A stretch of 17,072 nt of DNA from contig DAOVJL010000004.1 in the NCBI GenBank assembly GCA_030673275.1, positions 1-17,072 on the forward strand, read 5' to 3'. A program made the translations under genes and the position numbers. Shown here piece after piece: positions 6,148-15,400 of the stretch. Origin of the DNA: Sulfurimonas sp. GTDB lineage: Bacteria > Campylobacterota > Campylobacteria > Campylobacterales > Sulfurimonadaceae. The notes beneath the pieces are model-generated. The model did not search any database. It was not told the DNA's origin and was given only the letters and a program-made list of their open reading frames with translations. Positions within the stretch are counted from its first letter, which is position 1. The number at the start of each line of letters is the position of its first letter.

Positions 6148-8016
6148 TTAACTATTTGGAGTATAATCTTGTAAAAATTGAACAAATTCATTTTTTGGGA
6201 TAGGTTTTGAAAATAGATAGCCCTGAAGATGATTACAGCCCATCTCTTTTAGTAGGTTTGCTTGCTCTTGAGATTCTACTCCTTCAGCAACTGTTGACAA
6301 GTTTAGTGAATTAGCCATAAGTATAATAGTTTTGGCGATTTCTCTGTCATTATTGTCAGATTCCATATCCATTACAAATGATCTATCGATTTTCAAAGTG
6401 TTTATAGGAAATTTTTTGAGATACATTAGAGATGAGTACCCTGTCCCAAAGTCATCTATGGCTATGGATACTCCAATATTATTTAATTCTGTCAGTATTC
6501 TAAGAGTTTCATCTGTATTTGACATTGATACTGTTTCTGTTATTTCAAATTCTATTTGAGATGGAAGTACGCCATATTTGTCAATAGTTGACAATATAAA
6601 TGAAACTAAGTTTGCATCTTGAAATTGTCTACATGATAGATTTATAGCAACTTTTAAACCTATAAAGCCTAATTCATTAAACTTTGCTATTTGAGAAATT
6701 GTTTTTTCTATTATTACATAACCTAACTCTACCATTAAACCGGTACTCTCAGCTATATATATAAAGTTATCCGGAAAAACAAGACCTAGAGTAGGGTGGT
6801 TCCATCTTACAAGAGCTTCAGCTCCAGAAACAGAGTTAGTAGCTGAATCTATTTTGGCCTGATAGTAAATCTCTATTTGCTCTTTATCTTTGATTGCTTC
6901 AACTAAGCTCTGCTCTAAATTAAGTTGTTTATTTGCACATTTGCCCATATTAAGTGAGTATATTTTGTAGCCATTTCTTCCACTTTTTTTAGCTTCATAC
7001 ATAGCAGTATCTGCATTAGTAATTAAATCATCTGCATTATCAGCATGCTCAGGAAATATTGAGACACCAATACTGCTTGTAACATAGAGTTGATGTGAAC
7101 CTATTTGATGTTTTTCTTGCAGTGCTTTTTGGATTTTTTTAGCAACCAGTTCTGCATCATTTATATTATGAATGTTTTGCAATAAGATTACAAATTCATC
7201 TCCACCAAAACGAGATATAGTGTCAGCTTCTCGTACTTGTTCCCTCAATAATTTTGAGATGTATACTAAAAGATCATCTCCTGTATCATGTCCTAGAGTA
7301 TCATTAATCAGTTTAAAGTGATCTAGGTCTAAAAATATGGCGGCCAATTTACTGCTATCTCTTTTTGCAAATTGAATAGATTTAGACATTCTGTCTTTTA
7401 ACAGAGCCCTATTAGCAAGTCCGGTCAGTGAATCATAATAGGCGAGCTCTTCTATTTTTTGTTTATTTTTTATCTCGTTGCTTATATCCATGCTAACAGC
7501 TGTTATTTTTGCTGAGCCGTCTTGTTTTTTGCGAACTTTTCCTGTTGTCTGAATATGGATTTTTTTATTTTTATTTAATTTTATTGCATATCTTAAATCA
7601 AATTGAGAGCCATTTTTAATAGCATTATCTAAAATTGTTATAACTTTATTGTAATCGTTGTCATCTACATAGTTTAAAAAATCTTCCCACCCTATATCTG
7701 TACTTAATTTAACACCTAAAATACGATAAATCTCGTCACTTAAAGACAGAGTCTTTGTCACAAGATTATATTCCCAGCTCCCTATTTTAGCAATTCTTTG
7801 AGCATCTTTTAGATGGGATTCTTTTTGAGATATCTCTTCATTTAATGGTCTTAATGATTTATATAAATAATATGACAAGATTATTATAGATAACATAAAC
7901 AGTAAAATTATGTTTTCATAGGTAGTAGCAAAAATTGTATAGGATAAAAACATTAAAATGGAAATTATAAGTAAGAGCTGAGATTTAAATGTTATAGAAT
8001 GTATATTTAATTTCAT
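6148..8016 (-). CDS. Membrane-anchored PAS-GGDEF-EAL c-di-GMP turnover protein
   Basis: A 622-residue signalling protein of the inner membrane. Two hydrophobic helices (about 12-30 and 34-52) with almost no periplasmic loop are followed by a PAS domain (about 68-180). The diguanylate cyclase domain has GGDEF at 271-275 and the inhibitory-site motif RxxD (Arg262, Asp265) five residues before it. The phosphodiesterase domain has EAL (400-402), INLS (458-461), EFEITET (489-495), DDFGTGYSS (521-529), LKID (541-544) and AEGVE (577-581). Both catalytic sites look intact, so it could make or degrade c-di-GMP; the net activity cannot be read from sequence. The PAS domain probably senses a cytoplasmic or membrane-linked cue. 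The gene is divergent from the 8135 operon and upstream of murA. Confidence 0.93.
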   Translation of the reverse strand: MKLNIHSITFKSQLLLIISILMFLSYTIFATTYENIILLFMLSIIILSYYLYKSLRPLNEEISQKESHLKDAQRIAKIGSWEYNLVTKTLSLSDEIYRILGVKLSTDIGWEDFLNYVDDNDYNKVITILDNAIKNGSQFDLRYAIKLNKNKKIHIQTTGKVRKKQDGSAKITAVSMDISNEIKNKQKIEELAYYDSLTGLANRALLKDRMSKSIQFAKRDSSKLAAIFLDLDHFKLINDTLGHDTGDDLLVYISKLLREQVREADTISRFGGDEFVILLQNIHNINDAELVAKKIQKALQEKHQIGSHQLYVTSSIGVSIFPEHADNADDLITNADTAMYEAKKSGRNGYKIYSLNMGKCANKQLNLEQSLVEAIKDKEQIEIYYQAKIDSATNSVSGAEALVRWNHPTLGLVFPDNFIYIAESTGLMVELGYVIIEKTISQIAKFNELGFIGLKVAINLSCRQFQDANLVSFILSTIDKYGVLPSQIEFEITETVSMSNTDETLRILTELNNIGVSIAIDDFGTGYSSLMYLKKFPINTLKIDRSFVMDMESDNNDREIAKTIILMANSLNLSTVAEGVESQEQANLLKEMGCNHLQGYLFSKPIPKNEFVQFLQDYTPNS

Positions 8017-8101
8017 GTTAACTTTTATTAATATTATTTTTTGTTCGAACTAAATTTTTATAACATTGTACACTGGATTATATAAAATAATGCTTTTTAG
8101 A

Positions 8102-8107
8102 TATAAT
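8102..8107 (+). promoter_or_regulatory. Candidate -10 box for the 8135-9823 operon
   Basis: TATAAT preceded by a T-rich stretch, 28 bases before the ATG at 8135. AGAGGA follows as ribosome-binding site. There is no clear -35, which is common for epsilonproteobacterial housekeeping promoters. Confidence 0.45.
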
Positions 8108-8134
8108 TTTGCTAAGTAATATAGAGGAATAATT

Positions 8135-8563
8135 ATGAGCTCAGCCCTAGATAGATTAAAAAATTTAACAAATAAAATATCTAGTTATGAACGTGCTAGA
8201 AAAGATAACATAGAACTATTAGAAAATTTATATAAAGAGATAGGCATAGATAAAAAAGTTGAAGAGTTTAGTGAACTATTTAATTTTAAAGCAATAAATT
8301 TGTCTGGTGCATCACTTCTTAGTGAAAATTTAGGTGAAATTAAAGAGGGAAAATATCTGCAAATTTTAGCTATAGGTTATGATAAAGATGCAGTTGTTAA
8401 GAGTAAAAATATATCTCTTGGATACTTTGGAAAAGTTGAAAATGTAGATATAAATTTAAAAAATAAAATTGTAGAGTTTATAATTCGCTTTAGATTTGAG
8501 AAGAGTTTTATGACGCTTGAACACTATCATAGTATGTTAGAACCATTCAAAGATAATGGGTAG
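8135..8563 (+). CDS. Unidentified 142-residue soluble protein
   Basis: I do not recognise this protein. The N-terminal 45 residues are charged and probably helical or coiled-coil (LDRLKNLTNKISSYERARKDNIELLENLYKE). The rest alternates strands and helices: FNFKAINLSGASLLSEN, YLQILAIGYDKDAV, and a C-terminal IVEFIIRFRFEKSFMTLEHYHSMLEPF. There is no signal peptide, membrane segment or metal-binding cysteine. The start is well supported by AGAGGA and a -10 box upstream. Its stop overlaps the next gene's ATG by 8 bases (ATGGGTAG), which implies coupled translation with a membrane protein and then an exonuclease-like protein. Its base composition matches its neighbours, so nothing suggests recent transfer. 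Confidence 0.75.
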   Translation: MSSALDRLKNLTNKISSYERARKDNIELLENLYKEIGIDKKVEEFSELFNFKAINLSGASLLSENLGEIKEGKYLQILAIGYDKDAVVKSKNISLGYFGKVENVDINLKNKIVEFIIRFRFEKSFMTLEHYHSMLEPFKDNG

Positions 8564-9116
8564 ATTTTATTTTATAATCTGGCTTAGATGGGCAGTAAGA
8601 TTAACAATATGCAGTGTAGTATGGGCATTTTTTATCGCATCGATTATTACCATATACCTTTATATCTCTCAGGGTATGCCAAATCTCAACAGTGAAATCT
8701 CAGAGGCACTTTTTAACATCTTTAAATTTTGGTTTCCCATTGCTTGGAGTTTCACTCTGCTCTTAGCGCTATTTAGAAGTCTGAAGTATATATTTAACTC
8801 TTGTATTAATGGTTATGAGTTCAAGCTTTTAACATGTTCATCTGTTTCAGATAAGGATAGTGATGATGAATTTATCCAAACTATCGGCTATGGGGATTTA
8901 GTTAAAGTTTGGCGAAGATGGTTTATGTTGAATATATGGCTGGTTGGCTCTTTTATGATTTTATCATTAGTCTATACATATCTTTTTACATCATTTGATG
9001 GTGTTTTTGAATGGTTTAATATTTACTGGCTTTTTACTTTTATTATTTTAGCCGGTTACTTCTCTTTTATACTTTTGGGATCAAGATGTAAAAAGGTAAA
9101 GGTCGTTAAGTGCTGA
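8556..9116 (+). CDS. Unidentified integral membrane protein, about four helices
   Basis: A 186-residue protein of unknown family. Hydrophobic segments lie at about residues 13-37, 55-75, 120-143 and 152-172. A 40-residue polar stretch between helices 2 and 3 (about 78-118, including SSVSDKDSDDEF) is followed by KVWRRWF next to helix 3. Tryptophan and phenylalanine are unusually frequent, and the C terminus is a short basic tail (KKVKVVKC). There is no recognisable transport or enzyme motif. It overlaps the preceding gene by 8 bases and the following exonuclease-like gene by 7 bases, so the three are surely one translational unit. By the positive-inside rule the basic ends would be cytoplasmic. 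Confidence 0.75.
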   Translation: MGRFYFIIWLRWAVRLTICSVVWAFFIASIITIYLYISQGMPNLNSEISEALFNIFKFWFPIAWSFTLLLALFRSLKYIFNSCINGYEFKLLTCSSVSDKDSDDEFIQTIGYGDLVKVWRRWFMLNIWLVGSFMILSLVYTYLFTSFDGVFEWFNIYWLFTFIILAGYFSFILLGSRCKKVKVVKC

Positions 9117-9823
9117 TATTCTTGGATGTTGAAACAACAGGCTTAGAAAGTGTAGATAGAATTTGTTCTATTGGAGTTATTGGAGTTGATGGCGAAGAGA
9201 TCACCTCAAAATATGACTTAGTAAATGAGGGTAAAAAAATATCCTCAAAAGCTTCAAGTATAAACCATATCACTAACGAGATGATAAAAGAAAAACCAAA
9301 ACTACGAGACAGTGAAGCATATAAATTTTTACAAAAATATAACAGAAATGATTCTACAATTATTGCTCATAATGTAAAATTTAATTTAAAAATGCTTTTA
9401 ACATGTGGATTTGAGTGGCATGGAAAAGTTATTGATACATTAAGGGTTACAAAACATCTTATACCTGAGTGTGAACAGTTCTCTTTGGGATTTTTAAGAT
9501 ACGAATTAAAGCTATATAAAGATGAGGTAAAAGAGGCCTCTTTATCTGGAATAAATAGTGAAATATGTGCACATAATGCACTTAGTGATGCTTTGCATGT
9601 AAAGCTTTTATATAAATATCTTTTAGAAATAAAATCACATGATGAATTAGTTGAATTAAGTTTTAAAAATGTTTTAATTCAGAAGTTTGAATTTGGCAAG
9701 TATAGTGGTCGTTATATCGAAGAGATAAGTATGTGTGATAGAAGTTATTTAGAGTGGTTACTGGAAAATATTTCAGATTTAGATGAAGATTTAAACTATA
9801 GTATAGAATACCATTTAAACTAG
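9110..9823 (+). CDS. DEDDh exonuclease-like protein with Exo X-type C-terminal motif
   Basis: A 237-residue protein of the DnaQ/RNase T 3'-5' exonuclease superfamily. Exo motif I is FLDVETTG (4-11; Asp6, Glu8). Motif II is AHNVKFNLKML (86-96), where the metal-binding Asp normally following the Phe is Asn92. Motif III is HNALSDA (155-161; His155, Asp160), making it a DEDDh protein with one acidic residue missing. Residues about 193-220 (FEFGKYSGRYIEEI with YLEWLLEN) match the C-terminal GKYKG/YLxW motif of exodeoxyribonuclease X-like proteins. The start is GTG with AAAGGT upstream, overlapping the previous stop by 7 bases. Because Asn92 may weaken catalysis, its activity on DNA or RNA is uncertain. 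No polymerase domain is attached, so it is not PolIII alpha. Confidence 0.85.
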   Translation: MLIFLDVETTGLESVDRICSIGVIGVDGEEITSKYDLVNEGKKISSKASSINHITNEMIKEKPKLRDSEAYKFLQKYNRNDSTIIAHNVKFNLKMLLTCGFEWHGKVIDTLRVTKHLIPECEQFSLGFLRYELKLYKDEVKEASLSGINSEICAHNALSDALHVKLLYKYLLEIKSHDELVELSFKNVLIQKFEFGKYSGRYIEEISMCDRSYLEWLLENISDLDEDLNYSIEYHLN

Positions 9824-9905
9824 TTGCATCAAGAAAGAGAGATTTTATTGTTATATTACGAACAATTTGGTATTATTTAGATAAATATTTTTATTCAGGA
9901 GGCTT

Positions 9906-10646
9906 GTGATCACTAAAAGTATTAAAACATTAAAAGATATGGCACAAGACCTTTCTGTTCTTTATGTTGAAGATGATGAGGGATTGCGAGAATCAACTTC
10001 TATAATTTTCAAGGATCTATTCAAAGAGGTAATTGTTGCTGAAGATGGTTTAGCTGGGTTATCGTTATATAAAGAGCACAAAAATCAAACTGAATCTTAC
10101 CATGATATAGTTATATCTGATATTCAGATGCCAAATATGGATGGGATTGCTTTATCTAAAGAGATATTGAAAATTAATAAAAATCAAAAAATAATTATAG
10201 TTTCTGCATACAGTGAGGCTGATTATTTTATTGAACTTATAAGAATGGGTGTATCAAGCTTTATTCAAAAACCTATCTCTTCTGTACAGATTTTTGATAC
10301 TCTGTATGAAGTGTGTACAAGTATACATGCCCAAAGAGAAGAGAATCGATACATTGACATTGGTGAATACTTTAAATGGGATAATAAGTTTAAAATTTTA
10401 CTTAATGATAATATGGAAGTCAGCTTAACATTAAATGAAGTAAATCTTATGAATCTTTTTATAAATAACTCCAATAAAAAATTTACAGACCTAGAAATTT
10501 TCAATCATATCTATTATAGTGATCCTGAAAAAGAATTTTCTACCAATGTAATTAAAAGTTTATTGAAACGATTGAGAAAAAAAATACCTAAAGATTTGAT
10601 AAAAAATAATCCTAAATTGGGCTATAACCTTAATAAATATTTATAA
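9906..10646 (+). CDS. OmpR-type response regulator (REC plus winged helix)
   Basis: A 246-residue two-component transcription regulator. The receiver (about 15-135) has the acidic pair in YVEDDE (20-25), phospho-acceptor Asp72 in VISDIQMP, the SAY switch residue at 100 and Lys122 in QKP. The C-terminal domain (about 150-246) reads NEVNLMNLFINN, EFSTNVIKSLLKRLRKKIP and KNNPKLGYNL, typical of an OmpR/PhoB winged helix that binds DNA. The start is GTG, only 3 bases after a strong AGGAGG (9897-9902). That spacing is short, but no better in-frame start exists before ATG at 9942, which would remove 12 residues before the receiver. No kinase adjoins directly; the hybrid kinase at 12410 is the likely partner by proximity. 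It may act on the repeat at 10657-10675. Confidence 0.9.
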   Translation: MITKSIKTLKDMAQDLSVLYVEDDEGLRESTSIIFKDLFKEVIVAEDGLAGLSLYKEHKNQTESYHDIVISDIQMPNMDGIALSKEILKINKNQKIIIVSAYSEADYFIELIRMGVSSFIQKPISSVQIFDTLYEVCTSIHAQREENRYIDIGEYFKWDNKFKILLNDNMEVSLTLNEVNLMNLFINNSNKKFTDLEIFNHIYYSDPEKEFSTNVIKSLLKRLRKKIPKDLIKNNPKLGYNLNKYL

Positions 10647-10656
10647 ATTTCTATTT

Positions 10657-10682
10657 TTGACACTTTGTTGACACTCTATAAT
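10657..10682 (+). promoter_or_regulatory. Direct repeat and -10 box upstream of the signalling operon
   Basis: TTGACACT at 10657-10664 is repeated exactly at 10668-10675 after 3 bases, a period of 11 bp, followed at 10677-10682 by a perfect TATAAT. Tandem repeats with about 11-bp spacing are the usual binding pattern of OmpR/PhoB-type regulators, and one is encoded just upstream. The first TTGACA is 14 bp from the -10, too close for a standard -35, which fits an activator-dependent promoter. Regulator binding is an inference. Confidence 0.5.
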
Positions 10683-10722
10683 GTTAATATTTAAACAATG
10701 AAATCCTTATAGGATAGTTGTA

Positions 10723-12420
10723 ATGAAAGATGTTATTAAAATCAGTAAAACACTAAAACTTCTTTATGTAGAAGATGATGAGAAAGCAAGAACCTCTACA
10801 TTGGAGATGTTAGAAAACTTTTTTAACGATATAAGTATAGCTGTAGATGGACAAGAGGCGTTAGAGCTATTTAATAAAAACAAATTTGATTTAATTATTA
10901 GCGATATAAATATGCCAAGACTAAACGGCATAGATATGCTTAAAGAGATACGAAAAGTAGATGAGAAGATACCTGTTTTAATCTTTTCTGCACATAATGA
11001 AGTGAAATATTTTATAGAAACTATCAAACTTGGAGTAGACGGCTATATACTAAAGCCACTTGAGCTGTCTCAATTTGTTTTAGTCATTAGAAAGTTGCTT
11101 GAAAAAATCACTCTTCAAAGAGAGAGCCAAAAGTATCAAGAGTATCTTGAAAAAGAGGTTCAAAAACGTACAAAAGAGTTACAGACAAAACTTCATTGTG
11201 ACTCTTTAACAGGTCTGCTAAATCGTTATTCATTTTTTCAAGATATAAAAAATATAGATATTCCTATTGTTTTTATTGTTGATATTGATAGATTTAAAAT
11301 AATCAATGAAATTTTTACAACAGAAGTAGGTTCACTTGTTTTAAAAGAGTTTGCTAATTTTCTACTTAATTTTACGAAGGATAGTACTTGTCAGGTATAT
11401 CGTTTATCGAGTGATGAGTTTATTGTTTTGGATAGAGTGAAGCATATAAACCCTCAAAAATATGAGAAGGACATAGAAATTTTTCTCAAAAAACTTAAAC
11501 ATTTTAAAGTAGAAGTGGAAAATGACTCTATATATATAGATGTAACAATAGGATTTTCAACATCACAGCACAATGCTTTTGAGAGCGCAAAGATCGCTTT
11601 AGATTTTGCCAAAAAAAATAATAAAACATATGCAATGTATTCCAAAGCAATCGATAAAAGAAAAGATGAAAAAGATGCTCTTGCTTTGAAGCAAGCAATA
11701 AAATCAGCGATAGATAATAATCGAGTTTTTCCTGTTTATCAACCCATCGTAGATAAGCTAGGTAAAATTGTAAAGTATGAGATGCTGATGCTTATTGAAG
11801 ATTTTAGCGGTGAGATTATTATTCCATGCGATTTTTTAGAGTTCGCAGTTAAAACTAAACATTACAATGAACTCTCATCTACAGTAGTTTTTGAAGCTCT
11901 TCATCTTTTAGATACATCAGAGAATATTTTTAGCTTTAACTTCAGATACAGTGATATGAAAAATTCTACATTTTTAAATGAAATAGAAGCTTTTTTTAGG
12001 AACTCTAAAGATTTGGGCAGCAGAGCTGTTTTTGAGATTGTCGAGAGTGAATGTAAAGAGAATTATGATGATGTCAAAAAGTTTGTAAAACGCTTTAGAG
12101 CATACGGTATTAAAATAGCAATAGATAATTTTGGAAGCGGTTTTTCTGATTTTAAACATATTTTAGAGATTGAACCGGATTATCTTAAGATCAATGGTGA
12201 TTTAACTAAAAATATAGAGACAGATAACAACTCATATATCTTAGTTAAAGCCATTGTGCAATTTTCACATGACTTAGGTGTTAAAGTAATTGCTGAGCAT
12301 GTTCACAATGAGCAAATTTTTAATCTGCTCAAAGAGATAGATGTAGATGAGTATCAGGGTTTCTATTTTTCAGAACCTTTACAAACTATTGAGAAAAAGG
12401 AAGAAGTAGATGACAATTAA
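10723..12420 (+). CDS. REC-GGDEF-EAL protein with degenerate catalytic motifs
   Basis: A 565-residue cytoplasmic protein. The receiver (about 10-125) has YVEDDE, phospho-acceptor Asp61 in ISDINMP and Lys111. A helical linker (about 126-155) leads to a GGDEF-type domain whose signature is SSDEF (229-233) in place of GGDEF, so cyclase activity is unlikely. The EAL-type domain has EML (353-355), FNFR in place of NLSx, FEIVES (437-442), DNFGSGFS (468-475) in place of DDFGTGYS, LKIN (488-491) in place of LKID, and AEHVHN in place of AEGVE. Two metal-binding aspartates are therefore Asn. It probably acts as a c-di-GMP-binding or protein-interaction module, controlled by phosphorylation. The ATG follows AGGA at 10711-10714; it overlaps the next gene by 11 bases. 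Confidence 0.9.
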   Translation: MKDVIKISKTLKLLYVEDDEKARTSTLEMLENFFNDISIAVDGQEALELFNKNKFDLIISDINMPRLNGIDMLKEIRKVDEKIPVLIFSAHNEVKYFIETIKLGVDGYILKPLELSQFVLVIRKLLEKITLQRESQKYQEYLEKEVQKRTKELQTKLHCDSLTGLLNRYSFFQDIKNIDIPIVFIVDIDRFKIINEIFTTEVGSLVLKEFANFLLNFTKDSTCQVYRLSSDEFIVLDRVKHINPQKYEKDIEIFLKKLKHFKVEVENDSIYIDVTIGFSTSQHNAFESAKIALDFAKKNNKTYAMYSKAIDKRKDEKDALALKQAIKSAIDNNRVFPVYQPIVDKLGKIVKYEMLMLIEDFSGEIIIPCDFLEFAVKTKHYNELSSTVVFEALHLLDTSENIFSFNFRYSDMKNSTFLNEIEAFFRNSKDLGSRAVFEIVESECKENYDDVKKFVKRFRAYGIKIAIDNFGSGFSDFKHILEIEPDYLKINGDLTKNIETDNNSYILVKAIVQFSHDLGVKVIAEHVHNEQIFNLLKEIDVDEYQGFYFSEPLQTIEKKEEVDDN

Positions 12421-15400
12421 ATTAAAAATAATATTAATTACAATTTTAAGTTTGCTTTTGACTATAGGGGTTATAGGAACTGTTTCAGTTAAACAAGCGG
12501 AAGATATCTTGATGAAAAAAAATTATGATACTTTAGTATCACAAAGAGACAGCAAAGCGCAACAATTAAAAAGTTTTTTTGATGAAAGAATTGTTGATAT
12601 GAGAGTTTTGGTAGAAGGATTGGAAGCAAAGAACTTAACAAAAAATTTACTTGAAGTACATGAGTCTATGGATGATGAAACTAAAAATTCATATCATATG
12701 TCATATTCTAAGCTAAAAGCTAAAACTGTAAAATATGATAAATATTTTCAAAATTATATAGAAGAGTATGATTATTATAATTTATTGATTTTAGATAATG
12801 ATGAAGGTCACATTATTTACTCTAAAATAAAAGATATTGACTATGGTCAAAGTATATCAACAACTATAAGAAAAAATAGTAGTTTGGCTGAACTTTGGAA
12901 AAAGGTTGTGAAATTAAAGAGACCGGTATTTGTTGATATAAAACCTTATGGCCCAAATAAGAATGTCTTTGCTATGTTTCTAGGAGCACCTGTATATATA
13001 GATGGTGTATTTAAGTCTGTTATGGTTTTTCATATATCAACTCATGAGATAAATCATATTATGAATTTTAGAGAGGGTTATGATTTCTCTCAAGAGGATT
13101 ATTTAGTAGGGCAAGATAAGCTTATGAGAAGTGATAGTTTTTTAGATAAACAGCATCGCTCTGTAAAAGCTTCATTTTTTAATCAATCAACAGGAGGCGT
13201 AGATACTATAGCTAGTAGAAGTGCTTTATCTGGAGAGTCAAATATTAAAGTAATTAAGGACTATAGAGGTGTCTCTGTTTTATCAGCTTATGCTCCTGTA
13301 AAAATAGGAGAAGACCTGTTATGGGCGATAATATCTGAGATAAATGAAGAGGAGGTTATGATTCCTCTAAATATGATAAGAAACAAGATGTTGATGATAT
13401 CTTTGATTTTATTGTTTTTTATCTCTTCTATTGTAATAATAGTGGTCAATAGAAACATAATACTTCCTCTTAAGAACTTTCAAGAGGGACTTCTTGGTTT
13501 CTTTAAATATTTAAATAAAGAAAAAGATGAAGTAGCAAATTTATATGATAAATCAAATGATGAAATCGGGCAAATGGCAAAAATTGTAAATAAAAATATA
13601 GGAAATACAAAATCTATAATTCTAAGAGAAAGAGAATTGTCCAAGCATGATAAAGAACTAAATGAAGAGTTGAAAAAAGTTATTGAGGATAATGAAAAGC
13701 ATACATGGGTAAAAGACGGGATTGCACTGCTTCATGAAAAACTTTCAGGAGATTTAGATGTAAATGAGGTATCTGCTCTGTCTATTACTCACATATGCAG
13801 TTACATCAATGCGGGGGTAGGTGTATTGTATATTTTTGATGAAGAGAAGGAACTACTGATGATGCAGGGCAGTTATGCTTATGTTCAAGAGGAGTCTCAA
13901 AACAGTTTTAAATTTGGAGAAGGCACAATAGGACAAGTTGCTCTTGAAAGAGTACCGATATTGCTTAATGGCTCAGAACATAATCAGCTTAAGCTTTATA
14001 CCGGAATGTCAAGTGAGCAGCTGTTAAATATATATACATTTCCTCTCATACATAAAGGTATTCTTTATGGTGTAATTGAGATTGGTTCAAGTGAGCTTTT
14101 CGATGATACTACAAAAGAATTTTTTGAGTCATCAAATGTAGTAATATCTACAGCATTAATGACTTCTTTGAATAATCAAAAAATTAGAGCTTTACTTGAA
14201 GATGTTAACTCGTCAAATACTCAATTGCAGCAACAGCAGCAAAAACTTGAGGAGTCAAATGCCCACATGGAAGAGCAACAACAACAACTTGAAGAAACAA
14301 ATGCTCAAATGGAAGAGCAGCAACAACAACTTGAGGAACAGAATAATACACTTATAAAGTCTCAAAATATGTTAGACAAAAAAGCTAGGGATTTAACCAT
14401 ATCAAATAAATATAAATCAGAATTTTTAGCAAATATGTCTCATGAACTTAGAACACCTCTAAACTCTATAATTTTGCTCTCAGATATGTTGCAAGAGAAT
14501 CAAAAAAATCATATGGATAAAGATGAAATAAAAAAAGCTAAAGTTATAAATAGCAGCGGAAACGATTTATTGAAACTTATAGGCAGTGTACTGGATCTTT
14601 CAAAAATTGAAGCCGGGGAGATGGACTTAATTGTGGATAAATTTGATTCCACAGCTTTGTGTGAAAATATTCATATGCAGTTTGAAGATATGGTAAAACA
14701 AAAATCATTGGAGTTTAAAACTGTAGATAATTACAGAGGTGAAATCTTAAATGATAAAGACAGACTCTCCCAAGTTTTAAGAAACTTAATATCTAATGCT
14801 ATTAAGTTTACAAAAGAGGGCTCTGTTACTATGCAGATAGATAATAATAGTGATAATGGAGTAAAAATATTAATAATAGATACAGGGATAGGTATAGCTG
14901 ATGATAAAATGAAGTCTATTTTTGAAGCATTTAAACAAGCAGATGGCACGACATCCAGAGAGTATGGCGGAACAGGTTTAGGTCTGTCAATCAGTTTAGA
15001 GCTTATAAAAATGATGCATGGAGAGATGTCATTAGAATCAAAAGAGGGCAAAGGCAGTATATTTAGTCTTATTATCCCTAATATTGATGAGACTTCTCAA
15101 GATATAACGAAGCAGGAGAAAATAGAGATAGCTTCAACAAAGAAAATAGAAGATGACAGAGATGTTATAAAAATTGATGACAAACCTTTTTTAATTATAG
15201 AAGATGATGAAGTTTTTGCAAATATCTTAAGAGACAAGGTAAATATTAAAGATGAGTATGCCTTGATAGCACCAAGTGGTCAAAATGGGCTTGCTCTTGC
15301 TAGAGAATTCAATGTAAAAGGTATTTTACTTGATTTAGGTCTACCGGATATGGATGGCATAGATCTCTTAAAAGAATTAAAAACAGATATAAAGTTACGA

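Noticed and set aside
6332..6559. Plus-strand ORF antisense to the EAL domain
   Set aside because: It lies entirely within the conserved EAL coding region and has no supporting signals.
8135..9823. Calling the three-gene cassette a defence or toxin-antitoxin system
   Set aside because: No toxin fold, helicase, ATPase or mobility marker is visible, and base composition matches the flanks. It is reported only as unknown.
9906..9941. Alternative start of the response regulator at ATG 9942
   Set aside because: The GTG at 9906 lies behind a strong AGGAGG, although the spacing is short, and the ATG at 9942 has no ribosome-binding site. Kept as a minor uncertainty.
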